Shown here one piece after another: positions 54,562-62,973 of a stretch of 64,000 bases of DNA. The notes under the pieces were generated by a model. The model was not told where the DNA came from. It saw nothing but the letters and a program-made list of their open reading frames with translations, and did not search any database. Every line of letters begins with the position of its first letter. Position 1 is the first letter of the stretch. The position numbers were made by a program, and so were the translations under genes. Origin of the DNA: Granulicella aggregans (GTDB lineage: Bacteria; Acidobacteriota; Terriglobia; Terriglobales; Acidobacteriaceae); the NCBI RefSeq assembly GCF_014203275.1, contig NZ_JACHIP010000007.1, positions 186,001-250,000 on the forward strand, read 5' to 3'.

Positions 54562-55971
54562 CTAAGCACCCAACTCCCGAGTAGGGTGAGCCGCAGGCCG
54601 ACCAATACTAATGTACGTAAATCCGGCAGCCGCCATCTTTCCAGGATCAAACAGGTTGCGTCCGTCGACTACGATCGGATACCGCATCGTGCTGTTGAGA
54701 CGTTGAAGATCGAGTTTCGCAAATTCCATCCAGTCCGTAAGGATCAACAGAGCGTCCACGTCCTTGGCCGTTGAGTAAGCGTCGTCCGCATATTCCAGCT
54801 TGGGTCCAGCGGGAAGAATCTCCTGCGTGCGAGACGTAGCTGCGGGGTCATACGCAATGATCGAGCAACCTTCTGCGATGAACATTTCAATCAGTTCGAC
54901 CGCTGGCGATTCGCGGATGTCGTCTGTTTCGCCTTTGAACGCAAGCCCCAGGACGCCGAGCTTCTTGCCGCGCAAGGTCCAAAGCGCGGTACGAACCTTG
55001 CGAACAAAACGCGTCTTCTGTTGCGCGTTGATCTTCTCAACTTCCGTGAGCAAACTGAAGTCGACACCCATCTGGTCGGCGACTGACCTGAACGCGGCGA
55101 CGTCCTTAGGAAAGCACGATCCACCGTATCCAATACCCGGGCGCAAAAACTTCGGGCCGATTCTGCTGTCCAGACCCATTCCATTGGCAACCTGCTCGAC
55201 ATTGGCGTCTGTCGCCTCGCACAAGTTCGAAACAGCATTGATAAAAGAGATTTTCAGGGCCAAAAAGGCGTTTGATGCGTGCTTGATGATCTCAGCACTC
55301 TTTGTCGACGTGAACAACAGCGGAGGCGGCAGGGCTGCGCTACACATTCCGCCGATCGCGTCTGGCCGCTGGTAGTAAGAACCTCCCGTAAGGGGAGAAT
55401 AGATTCCAGCGAGCACTTCCGACGCACGCGGACTGTCCGAGCCGACGACGATGCGGTCGGGATGCAGAAAGTCAGCTACAGCGGTTCCTTCACGCAGGAA
55501 TTCCGGATTGGAAACGACATCGAACAGATCACGCGGAACCCCATTCCTCACCAGGGCACGGCTGATCCACTCATTTGTGTATACGGGAACGGTGCTCTTC
55601 TCCACGATCACGGTGTACTTCGTGAGCGATCTTGCGATCTCGCACGCAACCGCCTCCACATAAGATAAGTCCGCATCGCCAGTTTCACTCTGGGGCGTGC
55701 CCACTGCGATGAAGATCGCCTGCGACTCCCGCGTGGCCTCAGCAAGATCCGTCGTGAAACGAATCTCCTTGTTGCAATAACGGCTTAGCAACTCCGGGAG
55801 ATAAGTCTCGTGAATGAGCGTATCGCCAGACTGAAGTGCCTTTACCTTACGCTCGTCGTTATCGACACAGATCACCCCATGTCCCATCTCTGCAAAGCAG
55901 ACAGCCGCCACCAGTCCTACGTAACCTGAACCTATAACTGCGATTTGAATTGATGAGGATGATTGAGGCAT
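54562..55971 (-). CDS. ugd: UDP-glucose 6-dehydrogenase
   Basis: 469 residues. An N-terminal NAD-binding domain (IAVIGSGYVGLVAAVCFAEMG), then STVPVYTNEW and VVSNPEFLREGTAVADFLHPD, a central helix with STKSAEIIKHASNAFLALKI, the catalytic Cys in GYGGSCFPKDVAA, and a C-terminal UDP-binding domain (LGLAFKGETDDIRESPA, ALLILTDWMEFA). It oxidises UDP-glucose to UDP-glucuronate with two NAD. It could in principle be a GDP-mannose dehydrogenase, but the decarboxylase neighbour favours UDP-glucose. ATG with GGGAG about ten bases upstream. Likely first gene of a two-gene unit ending at the 53426 terminator. Confidence 0.92.
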   Translation of the reverse strand: MPQSSSSIQIAVIGSGYVGLVAAVCFAEMGHGVICVDNDERKVKALQSGDTLIHETYLPELLSRYCNKEIRFTTDLAEATRESQAIFIAVGTPQSETGDADLSYVEAVACEIARSLTKYTVIVEKSTVPVYTNEWISRALVRNGVPRDLFDVVSNPEFLREGTAVADFLHPDRIVVGSDSPRASEVLAGIYSPLTGGSYYQRPDAIGGMCSAALPPPLLFTSTKSAEIIKHASNAFLALKISFINAVSNLCEATDANVEQVANGMGLDSRIGPKFLRPGIGYGGSCFPKDVAAFRSVADQMGVDFSLLTEVEKINAQQKTRFVRKVRTALWTLRGKKLGVLGLAFKGETDDIRESPAVELIEMFIAEGCSIIAYDPAATSRTQEILPAGPKLEYADDAYSTAKDVDALLILTDWMEFAKLDLQRLNSTMRYPIVVDGRNLFDPGKMAAAGFTYISIGRPAAHPTRELGA

Positions 55972-56147
55972 GGTCTTCTTTTCTCCCGAAGCTTGGTTGA
56001 ACGCGATCGCTTGATCGTGAGGGTTTTACGACTCCTTGACCCGACTTTGCAGCGTATTGACGGAACTCAATGCATTCGAGCCAAAGTGAACCGAAGGCGC
56101 GCCTGTCGCGAACCGACGTTACCGGCGAATCACCCGAAAAGGGTATT

Positions 56148-56177
56148 TTGCAAGTTGTGGATACGACCGATTATACG
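56148..56177 (+). promoter_or_regulatory. Candidate promoter for the small membrane protein
   Basis: TTGCAA (56148-56153) and TATACG (56172-56177) spaced by 18 bases, about 37 bases ahead of the start at 56214. A plausible but unproven sigma70-like pair. Confidence 0.3.
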
Positions 56178-56213
56178 TGGTAGATCGTAATTTGAAGATC
56201 AAGGAGTTTGGTT

Positions 56214-56396
56214 ATGGCAGCTTATGGAATCTTTATCCTGGGTGGATGGACTGGCTTTCTGCTTGCGTTACTTTTTGCTGGTGTTTCAAGAAACATTTCG
56301 GACAAGGCGATTGAATTTGTGCGACCGCTCACAAGTAGCTTCGACGGCCAGTCGAATTTGACGTCCCCCGCCCAAGTTACGAACGACCGAAGCTAA
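56214..56396 (+). CDS. Small single-helix membrane protein, unrecognised
   Basis: 60 residues. MAAYGIFILGGWTGFLLALL opens one membrane helix that ends FAGVSRN, followed by a polar tail ending QVTNDRS. The ATG at 56214 has AAGGAG seven bases upstream, and a candidate promoter lies just before. I know no family for it. It stands between divergently placed ugd and the convergent sugar-phosphate transferase, so a helper role in EPS assembly is possible but only from location. The clean ribosome site and hydrophobic design argue it is real. Confidence 0.6.
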   Translation: MAAYGIFILGGWTGFLLALLFAGVSRNISDKAIEFVRPLTSSFDGQSNLTSPAQVTNDRS

Positions 56397-56458
56397 GTTC
56401 TGATTTTCAGGCTCCCGCGAGGGGCTGCAGACGATCGGCGCGTGTCATACTGGCCAGA

Positions 56459-57937
56459 CTAAATGCCCTTCATTGCAAAGGCGGCGGTGTGTAACAAAAT
56501 CGCCAAGTCGAGAAACATTCCGCGGTTCTCGATGTAGTAGAGATCGTATTCTATGCTCTCGTGGATGGCATACTTTCTGTCTGCGCTAAGCTGCCACATA
56601 CCCGTCAGGCCTTGGGGAACCGCCAGCCGCTGTTTTTGATGCAGAGTGTAGTCAGAGACAATGTATGGCATCTCTGGCCGCGGCCCCACTAGAGACATCT
56701 GTCCTAAGAGGACATTGATCAATTGGGGAAGCTCGTCGAGACTGGTCTTTCTAAGGAAGCGCCCTGCCGACGTGATGCGGGGATCGCGCGAGTCTTCGGG
56801 TGAACGGCCATACTTCGGAGCATCAATATACATGCTACGGAACTTCAGCATCTTGAAGGGCTTGCCCTTATAACCAATCCGTTCCTGTTCAAAAAAGATT
56901 GGACCAGGCGAACTGAGTTTCACCCACAGAGCTGCCACAATCCAGAACGGAAAACTTACCAGGAACATGCACAGACAGACGCCGATATCAAGTATGCGCT
57001 TTGCCACGACATAGCCAAAGCTGGATTCATGAGGGCCTGAATACGAGGTGACGAACAAACCATCCATCACTCGAAAGCTGACCGGGGTTCCGATACCGGG
57101 CACCTGGACAGGAGCAACAAACGAAAGTGGTGCTGAGTGCTGAGCAGCCAGATGCGATATTTCAGCGAGCTTTTGTGGGGACAGCGAAGAGTCGGCCATG
57201 AAGATCTCTGAAATCTTCAGATTCCGAAGAAACTCGAGGCTCAATTGCCCGGTGTAGACCGTCGCATGGTCTTTGAACCGATAGTCATGGCTATAGACAA
57301 CTCGACTACCTTCTGACTCTTGATCCTCAAAGAAGCCTACAGGCTGCAACCGCAGATCCGGAGAGTTCAGGAGGAATGAAAACAGCCGCCGCGCTTCAGA
57401 CCCGGATCCAAGAATCAAGACCTGACGCTCGCCGAGTTCCTTGGCCTTCCAGCGAGCTAAAAGGCGTCGAACGGCATGCTTTTCAAAGAGTACGAAGAGA
57501 GTGATGAGAGCACAACTCAGGATGAGCAGAAGGCGTGGGATAGCTATCTGGCTGAACAGTGACTCAACCGACAAAAGCAGGAAGCAAAAGGCCGAAACCC
57601 GAAGAATCCCAGCGGTATCCCTCACCTTGAGCAAGTTGTGTTTGTAGCTGTACAGGGCGTGAATCTTGCCAAACAGGATGAACGCGAGTCCGTATTGGAC
57701 CGAAAATGCTAGAAAGTTGAGCGTTTCATTGCCGGTATGAGCGCCACCTAGGGCCTTGTAGAGGAGAAGAGCAGCAATCGAACCCAGGCAAATCGATAAA
57801 AAATCAAACACGAAAGCGATGGGAGTCGCGTAGTTCGAGATTCTTAAACCTCGTCTACCTTCTGGTTTTGGGATTGCGCTGGATAACGGGAGGGGGAAAT
57901 TGTCTTCGGCCACATGCGGGTTTAATGGAGGGTTCAT
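56459..57937 (-). CDS. Polyprenyl glycosylphosphotransferase (initiating sugar transferase)
   Basis: 492 residues. The N-terminal half has four to five helices and a Rossmann-like CoA-binding-type domain (RQVLILGSGSEARRLFSFLL). The C-terminal half is the bacterial sugar transferase domain: KRILDIGVCLCMFLVSFPFW, ERIGYKGKPFKMLKFRSMY, RKTSLDELPQLINVLLGQMS, LVGPRPEMPY and GLTGMWQLSADRK. WcaJ/WbaP-like enzymes load a hexose-1-phosphate on undecaprenyl phosphate and so start each EPS repeat unit at the inner membrane. ATG with GAGGACAAC upstream. It is transcribed away from the IS3 element; the gap before it carries an inverted repeat (58080-58109). Confidence 0.93.
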   Translation of the reverse strand: MNPPLNPHVAEDNFPLPLSSAIPKPEGRRGLRISNYATPIAFVFDFLSICLGSIAALLLYKALGGAHTGNETLNFLAFSVQYGLAFILFGKIHALYSYKHNLLKVRDTAGILRVSAFCFLLLSVESLFSQIAIPRLLLILSCALITLFVLFEKHAVRRLLARWKAKELGERQVLILGSGSEARRLFSFLLNSPDLRLQPVGFFEDQESEGSRVVYSHDYRFKDHATVYTGQLSLEFLRNLKISEIFMADSSLSPQKLAEISHLAAQHSAPLSFVAPVQVPGIGTPVSFRVMDGLFVTSYSGPHESSFGYVVAKRILDIGVCLCMFLVSFPFWIVAALWVKLSSPGPIFFEQERIGYKGKPFKMLKFRSMYIDAPKYGRSPEDSRDPRITSAGRFLRKTSLDELPQLINVLLGQMSLVGPRPEMPYIVSDYTLHQKQRLAVPQGLTGMWQLSADRKYAIHESIEYDLYYIENRGMFLDLAILLHTAAFAMKGI

Positions 57938-58079
57938 GTTGTCCTCACGAGTTCAACTTTGGGGAATCCACGCTACGGTAAAGAGACAAGGGACCTGAGG
58001 TCGATTCCATATAGAGTCCGCGCTAGCGCACCTGTTGGTGACAGCTTTCAGCGGACAGTTTTTTATGGACTGTACCACC

Positions 58080-58109
58080 ATATTACACCGGACCTATCAA
58101 TTGTAATAT
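58080..58109. promoter_or_regulatory. Inverted repeat upstream of the sugar transferase
   Basis: ATATTACA (58080-58087) and TGTAATAT (58102-58109) form a perfect 8-bp inverted repeat with 14 bases between, about 145 bases upstream of the 57937 start, in an AT-rich patch. It suits a dimeric regulator site for this gene. Between 57938 and the IS3 end I see no other gene. Confidence 0.35.
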
Positions 58110-58358
58110 CGGAAAATCAACGCCGCGTAAAACACGTATGCGATCGAATCGAACAGCTATCTATGATGCGGGTAATCGACCGATGAGCGATCGGTGACCT
58201 GCCGGTTTGTCTGCGCATTACTAACTGCACGGACGTAACCGCCTATGCCGGAGTGCAGAGTGATACACCTGACAGAGGTGGCTCGGGGAAACTGAACACA
58301 AGGATGGGTGGAGGATCTCGTCTGATCTGGCCTAAGATGGCCCGAAACAGGAGCTGGA

Positions 58359-58670
58359 ATGAGCAGACGTCCCCGTCGGAACCACACAGCCGCGTTCAAG
58401 GCGAAAGTGGCCCTAGCCGAGTTGAAGGGTGAGAAGACACTCTTGGAGCTGGCACAGCAATTCGATGTGCATGCCAACCAGGTCACACAGTGGAAGAGCC
58501 AGTTGCTGGAGGGCGCGGCCGGCGTCTTCGGCGGCGATGCGAAGGCGGAGCCTGCGGAGGCCGCCGTCGATGTAAAGACGCTCCACGCGAAGATCGGGCA
58601 GCTGACTGTGGAGAATGATTTTTTAGAAGGGGCGCTCACGAAGGCCGGACTTCTGAGCGCAAGAAGATGA
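58359..58670 (+). CDS. IS3-family OrfA
   Basis: 103 residues. A helix-turn-helix of the transposase-8 type: RRNHTAAFKAKVALAELKGE, LAQQFDVHANQVTQWKSQLL, followed by a leucine-zipper-like helix VKTLHAKIGQLTVENDFLEG. It binds IS ends and regulates transposition. Its TGA (58668-58670) overlaps an ATG for orfB (58667), which in this group allows programmed frameshifting to make OrfAB. ATG start. The frame is intact. Confidence 0.92.
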   Translation: MSRRPRRNHTAAFKAKVALAELKGEKTLLELAQQFDVHANQVTQWKSQLLEGAAGVFGGDAKAEPAEAAVDVKTLHAKIGQLTVENDFLEGALTKAGLLSARR

Positions 58671-59493
58671 TCGACCGCGAGCACAAGCTGCCCATCAAGG
58701 GTCAGGCCGAGGTGCTTTCGATCAGCCGAGGCACGGCGTACTGCAAGCCGCGTCAGTCTCTGAAAGAGACCCGCTGTTGATGCGGAAGCTGGACGGACTG
58801 CACCTGAACTACCCGTTCGCGGGCAGCCGGATGCTGCGCGGTCTGCTGCATCAGCAGCGCGTCGACGCGGGCCGTTTGCACATCGGCACGCTGATGAAGA
58901 AGATGGGCATCGAGGCCATCTATCGCAAGAGGAACACGTCGAAACCCGCGCCAGGCCATAGGAGTTATCCCTACCTGCTGCGGAATGTGGCGGTCACGCG
59001 GCCCAACCAGGCGTGGGCGATGGACATCAGCTACATCCCGGTGGCGCGTGGCTTCGTCTATCTAGCCGCCGTGGTCAACTGGTTCAGTCGCAAGATCCTG
59101 AGCTGGAAGTTGTCGATCACGATGGATGTTTCGTTCTGTCTTGAAGCGGTCGAAGAGGCGCTGTTGAAGTATCGCAGGCCGGAGATCTTTAACACCGACC
59201 AGGGAAGTCAGTTCACCAGCGAGACCTTCACAGAGCGGCTAAGAAAGAACGAGATCCAGATCAGCATGGACGGTAAAAGCTGGTGGCGCGACAATGTCTT
59301 CGTGGAGCGGATCTGGAGAACGATCAAGTATGAAGAGGTCTATCTCCGGGCCTACGAGTCGGTCCAGGAAGCGAGAACCTCCCTGGGCAAATACATCGAG
59401 TTCTACAACCAGATCAGACCCCACTCCAGCCTGAAAGGAAAGACACCCGATCAGGTCCACTTCAACCGCCTGCCAGAACATATGGCAGCCTAA
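58667..59493 (+). pseudogene. IS3-family OrfB, frameshifted
   Basis: From ATG 58667 the frame reads MIDREHKLPIKGQ and EVLSISRGTAYCKPR, then hits TGA. In another frame SERDPLLMRKLDGLHLNYPF and the rest of OrfB continue to 59493. Joining them needs one extra base near 58751-58757 (CCGCGTCAGTC, where CCGCGTCCAGTC would restore it). The downstream part keeps the integrase core DDE set: MDISYIPV, FNTDQGSQFTS and the Glu in FVERIWRTIKYEEV. Either a real deletion or a sequencing error. Confidence 0.8.
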
Positions 59494-59562
59494 CCAAGAC
59501 AGAACCCCTACCTTAGAACCAAAGGAATCTGTTCAAACAAACCGAGCCACCTCTGGAATAAT

Positions 59563-59915
59563 GTGGCTGTGCTCAACCGACGCAGTATAGGCTTTAGCCG
59601 AATCAGAACCTGTTCGCACGTTCATATCTCTACCCTATACTTTCGGTATGAATGCCGCCTGCTCATCACCCAGACCGGCGAAGGCTATGGAGTCTGCGTG
59701 CTTGCCCCAGAATCACCGTCTCGCCGTTGGATCAAGGTCTATGAATCGAAGGCCCACTGCCTCACCGAACTTGCTATGTCGAGATCGCATCATCCGGTGA
59801 GGTTGCTAACGCACTTCATACGGGTTTGCACGAAAACATCGCCATTCTGGTTCTACATTCGGATGTCGAACCCGGAGTGGGGGGGGCGGCTTGGTTGGTG
59901 GAGCAAATGTTGTAA
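59563..59915 (+). pseudogene. Small unrecognised gene with an apparent one-base frameshift
   Basis: One frame reads RYECRLLITQTGEGYGVCVL, then APESPSRRWIKVYESKAHCL and TEL up to about 59774. A second frame then continues YVEIASSGEVANALHTGLHE, NIAILVLHSDVEPGV and WLVEQML, stopping TAA at 59913-59915. The two parts read as one protein of about 90 residues if one base is restored near 59774. I recognise no family. The start is unclear: GTG at 59563 lies just beyond the IS3 end, so the true start may have been lost to that insertion. An 8-base G run (59877-59886 region) sits near the end. Confidence 0.45.
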
Positions 59916-60109
59916 TCCTCAATCTAAAGAGGATTCCAACTCCGCAATGGGAAAGATTTGTGGGAGCAGCTCACGCGTATCAAGTCATATTTTACGACTC
60001 ATTGTGTCGTCGTTCGACAACAGCGTCTTGGAATGCCCTCGACTTGGAGGGTTCTCCGCGCTCGCTTGACGGGCAACTGCTGGAAGATACACGGTTTATA
60101 GTGATGTAA
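59891..60109 (+). other. Open frame of unknown status before the MBOAT gene
   Basis: A 72-codon frame from TTG 59891 reads ANVVILNLKRIPTPQWERFV, GAAHAYQVIFYDSL and ends DTRFIVM. Composition looks protein-like, and it overlaps the end of the frameshifted gene before it in another frame, beside a G-run. It could be a gene fragment, or the continuation of a damaged gene. No family recognised and no ribosome site. The region 59556-60150 holds nothing else I can name. Confidence 0.3.
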
Positions 60110-60150
60110 AATCACCAGAACCCTCAACGATCCAACCGGAGACAACATCG

Positions 60151-61701
60151 ATGTTGTTCAACTCCTACCCCTTTCTTCTGGTGTACCTTCCTCTCGTCCT
60201 GCTGGGATATCAACTGGCAAGCAAACTTCACCGTAATGGAGTTGTCATCTGGCTCGGAGTTGCGTCCCTTGCCTTTTACGCGTACTGGCACCCGGCGTTC
60301 CTTATCGTCCTGGGGACTTCTATTCTTTTGAACTTCCTCTTTTCCAATCTGATAAGTCGTACCATTCCGAATAAAATCAGGACTTCGATTTGGCTATGGA
60401 CGGCGATTACCCTCAATCTCGCCGCTCTGTGCTGGTACAAGTACCTCTTCTCCCTGTTGAATTTCATTCACTTTCAATTTCACACTGGCCACGCGTGGAA
60501 TGCTGTTCTCCTGCCTCTGGGCATCTCATTCTTCACCTTCACCCAGATTGCCTATCTCGTGGATCTGCAGCAGGGCGCCGCGGTTCAGCAGGATTTTTTC
60601 AGTTATCTCCTCTTTGTCAGTTTTTTTCCTCATCTCATCGCCGGCCCCATTCTGCACCACAAAGACATCATGCCGCAGTTCCAGCGCAACCGTAAGTACG
60701 GATTGCAGATCAATGATCTTGCGATCGGATTCAGTTGGTTCATCATGGGAATGTTCAAGAAGGTGATTCTCGCCGATCATCTCTCTCCTACGGCCGATGC
60801 AGTCTTTGCCGCCCACGGTATGGTCACTCACTCTACCGCATGGATCGGAGTACTCAGCTACGCGCTGCAGTTGTATTTCGATTTCTCCGGCTATTGTGAT
60901 ATGGCGCTCGGTCTCGCGCGCATGTTCTCGATCGATTTCCCTTTGAACTTTGCATCTCCCTATAAAGCCGCAAGCATCGTCGAGTTTTGGCAGCGTTGGC
61001 ACATGACGCTCACCCAATACATTGGCAGTTATCTTTACAGCCCGATTCAATTCTGGGTCAGCGCGCATCGGCAGCAACGGGGCAAGAAGGTCACACGCAA
61101 AGCTCAAGCCACCGTAGAAGGTTTCACTCAGATGATTCTCTTGCCAACCGTCGTGACCATGTTCATCGCCGGCATCTGGCACGGCGCAGGATTGCAATTT
61201 CTGGTCTTTGGGCTGCTGCACGGCGTCTATCTCAGCGTGAATCATGCCTGGAAGAACATCCGTCACCAGAGAAAGATAGAGACTCTGCCAGGACTGCCCG
61301 GCCACATGATCCGCGGTTTCTGCGTTCTGCTTACCTTCTCGTGCGTCGTCCTGGGGCAGGTCTTCTTTAGGGCAAACAGCGTGCCAGACGCGATGAACTT
61401 ACTCCGAAGTATGATTTCGGTCCGGAGTGTTGGGGCCGCTTCGGTAATGTTCGATAGCGCCTCCTTCAGCAAAGCCATGATCGTAATCGGCTTCATCATC
61501 GTCTGGACCTTCCCAAATACGCAGCAGATTCTCGCCCGGTATAAGCCGGCGCTACAACTTGCGCCCTCGGATGGAAAGCCCGGAAGGCTGGCCATCTTCT
61601 GGCAACCTAACCTAATCTGGGGCATGCTACTTGGCGTTGTCTTGTTGGGTTGCCTGATACAAATACAGGTACCCAGTACATTTCTCTATTTCCAGTTCTG
61701 A
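60151..61701 (+). CDS. MBOAT family O-acyltransferase (AlgI/DltB-like)
   Basis: 516 residues, about eleven helices. Family hallmarks: FNSYPFLLVYLPLVLLGYQL at the start, LPLGISFFTFTQIAYLVD, FFPHLIAGPILHHKDIMPQF, LQLYFDFSGYCDMALGLARM, EFWQRWHMTLTQYIGSYLY and the catalytic His in FIAGIWHGAGLQFLVFG. MBOAT proteins such as AlgI and DltB carry an acyl group across the inner membrane and pass it to a partner that modifies a polymer. ATG with GGAGACAAC upstream. It is 12 bases from the SGNH-like gene, forming an AlgI-AlgJ-like pair. A carrier protein gene lies just beyond, on the other strand. Confidence 0.94.
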   Translation: MLFNSYPFLLVYLPLVLLGYQLASKLHRNGVVIWLGVASLAFYAYWHPAFLIVLGTSILLNFLFSNLISRTIPNKIRTSIWLWTAITLNLAALCWYKYLFSLLNFIHFQFHTGHAWNAVLLPLGISFFTFTQIAYLVDLQQGAAVQQDFFSYLLFVSFFPHLIAGPILHHKDIMPQFQRNRKYGLQINDLAIGFSWFIMGMFKKVILADHLSPTADAVFAAHGMVTHSTAWIGVLSYALQLYFDFSGYCDMALGLARMFSIDFPLNFASPYKAASIVEFWQRWHMTLTQYIGSYLYSPIQFWVSAHRQQRGKKVTRKAQATVEGFTQMILLPTVVTMFIAGIWHGAGLQFLVFGLLHGVYLSVNHAWKNIRHQRKIETLPGLPGHMIRGFCVLLTFSCVVLGQVFFRANSVPDAMNLLRSMISVRSVGAASVMFDSASFSKAMIVIGFIIVWTFPNTQQILARYKPALQLAPSDGKPGRLAIFWQPNLIWGMLLGVVLLGCLIQIQVPSTFLYFQF

Positions 61702-61713
61702 TCGGAGATTACG

Positions 61714-62700
61714 ATGCCTGTAAATGTCGAACGGCCTATCGCTACTGAAGAGCTGACCGCTCCACATGGGACATTTCGCTTAGCAGAGAACATTGCACGC
61801 AGGTATCTGAGAACTCTTCTGCTCATCCCAATTTTAGGTATTGCCCTTCCCTACGCGTTTGAGGCGATTCCCGGTTTGCAAAATTTTGCTGCGTCGCGCA
61901 CCGCAATCATGCTCGACTATAGCTACACTGCTTCCCATGAGGATGCGGACGTGGTTATCTTTGGCGACTCTTCTGCCCTTTATGGAGTGGATACAAAGTT
62001 ACTGTCCTCAACACTCGGGATGAAGGTGATTAATCTTCCTGGAACAAAGGGCAGCTTGGCGGTTACAGGAGACCTTCCGTTGCGGAGCTATCTGGCGCAC
62101 AATAAGCCTCCAAAGCTAATCGTGTTTTACTTAGCGCCTTGGAACCTTGACATATTGAACTCACACACAAACTTTTGGTACGACGGCGCGGAAGAAATAA
62201 TCCGTCATGGATCCTTTCGCGACGTCCTGAAGTTGTGGCGGAAAGAACCGGAATCCATCTTCACTTTTCCGATGACCTTCTACATGCAAAATAACAAACT
62301 TTTTAGCTCTATAGCGAGGAGGCCTTTTCAGCTACGGCCGATGGTTCAAGGCCACACACCTTTTCCGTTGGGCGTCTCTCTTACCAGCGACTGCGTACTG
62401 CCGAACAGCTTTAAGATTCGACCTGATGCTACTTCTGTGCGGAACTTGCTGGACAAATACCGTTCTTCTACAACAAAAACAATGCTTTACTTTGCCCCCA
62501 TACCAAGATGCGCAGGCGTCGGGGATATCTTGTCAGAGTCATACGGCCGCTTACCGGTGGCCGCCTCGAAAGTCCTCCCTGCGGAAGATTTTGCGAAAGA
62601 TCCTTTCTTTGTCCATCCGATGCCGAAAGGAACTCCCACTTCGACGGGGATATTTGAAGACGCCATCAGAGATTTTTTCGCCGCTAGTCCTAGTTACTAG
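61714..62700 (+). CDS. AlgJ/SGNH-like partner of the MBOAT acyltransferase
   Basis: 328 residues. An N-terminal helix (TLLLIPILGIALPYAFEAIP) anchors a periplasmic domain with an SGNH-type first block (DADVVIFGDSSALYGVD) and a core NLPGTKGSLAVTGDL, then LIVFYLAPWNLDIL. A later FFVHPMPKGTPTSTGIFEDA keeps a His but not a clear D-x-x-H. This matches membrane-anchored SGNH proteins found next to MBOAT genes, which do the final transfer to the polysaccharide. ATG with GGAGATTACG upstream; co-transcribed with the MBOAT gene. Catalytic competence is uncertain from sequence. It ends 24 bases before the end of the convergent ACP gene. Confidence 0.75.
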   Translation: MPVNVERPIATEELTAPHGTFRLAENIARRYLRTLLLIPILGIALPYAFEAIPGLQNFAASRTAIMLDYSYTASHEDADVVIFGDSSALYGVDTKLLSSTLGMKVINLPGTKGSLAVTGDLPLRSYLAHNKPPKLIVFYLAPWNLDILNSHTNFWYDGAEEIIRHGSFRDVLKLWRKEPESIFTFPMTFYMQNNKLFSSIARRPFQLRPMVQGHTPFPLGVSLTSDCVLPNSFKIRPDATSVRNLLDKYRSSTTKTMLYFAPIPRCAGVGDILSESYGRLPVAASKVLPAEDFAKDPFFVHPMPKGTPTSTGIFEDAIRDFFAASPSY

Positions 62701-62724
62701 ACATTTTGTTTGACATATGCTGGG

Positions 62725-62973
62725 TCACGATGCGCCGAGTTTCCGACGAATCAGCTCGACCATGTCTCCGACGTTTTTCAGCTCCTGCAGCTCACCCAGG
62801 GCAAATTTTACTTTGAAATGCTTCTGAACTGCGGTGACGATGTTGACGTGCGCCAGGGAATCCCAGTCTTCGACATTTTGGCCGTTCGACTCGGGAGTGA
62901 GAACGAGGTCGGGCTGGTCAAGAATATCCTGAAAGATTGGCTGGAGTTCCTGCAGTATCTGTTCGTTAGTCAT
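62725..62973 (-). CDS. Acyl carrier protein
   Basis: 82 residues from ATG 62973 (MTNEQILQELQPIF). The phosphopantetheine site is the Ser in NVEDWDSLAHVNIVTAVQKH, followed by the usual helix LGELQELKNVGDMVELI. It carries an acyl group as thioester in the cytoplasm. It is a stand-alone carrier, not the fatty-acid AcpP (whose site is usually GADSLD). Its start lies inside the 3' end of the FkbH-like gene (8-base overlap), with GGAAGAGG just ahead, so the two are translationally coupled. That coupling suggests the FkbH-like protein loads this carrier. Confidence 0.92.
   Translation of the reverse strand: MTNEQILQELQPIFQDILDQPDLVLTPESNGQNVEDWDSLAHVNIVTAVQKHFKVKFALGELQELKNVGDMVELIRRKLGAS

Larger units (their letters stand above)
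58273..59555 (+). mobile_element. IS3-family insertion sequence, probably inactive
   Basis: About 1.28 kb. The ends are inverted repeats: CAGAGGTGGCTCGG on the left and its complement CCGAGCCACCTCTG on the right, continuing with matches such as GAACA inside. Inside are orfA and orfB in the usual overlapping order. A one-base shift breaks orfB, so it cannot make normal OrfB or OrfAB transposase unless recoded. I could not find a clear short target duplication. Confidence 0.85.

Noticed and set aside
53711..54565. 284-codon plus-strand frame opposite the decarboxylase
   Set aside because: Antisense shadow of a well-conserved enzyme; no family features.
60526..61305. 259-codon minus-strand frame opposite the MBOAT gene
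   Set aside because: Polar, low-character sequence antisense to a gene with all MBOAT motifs.
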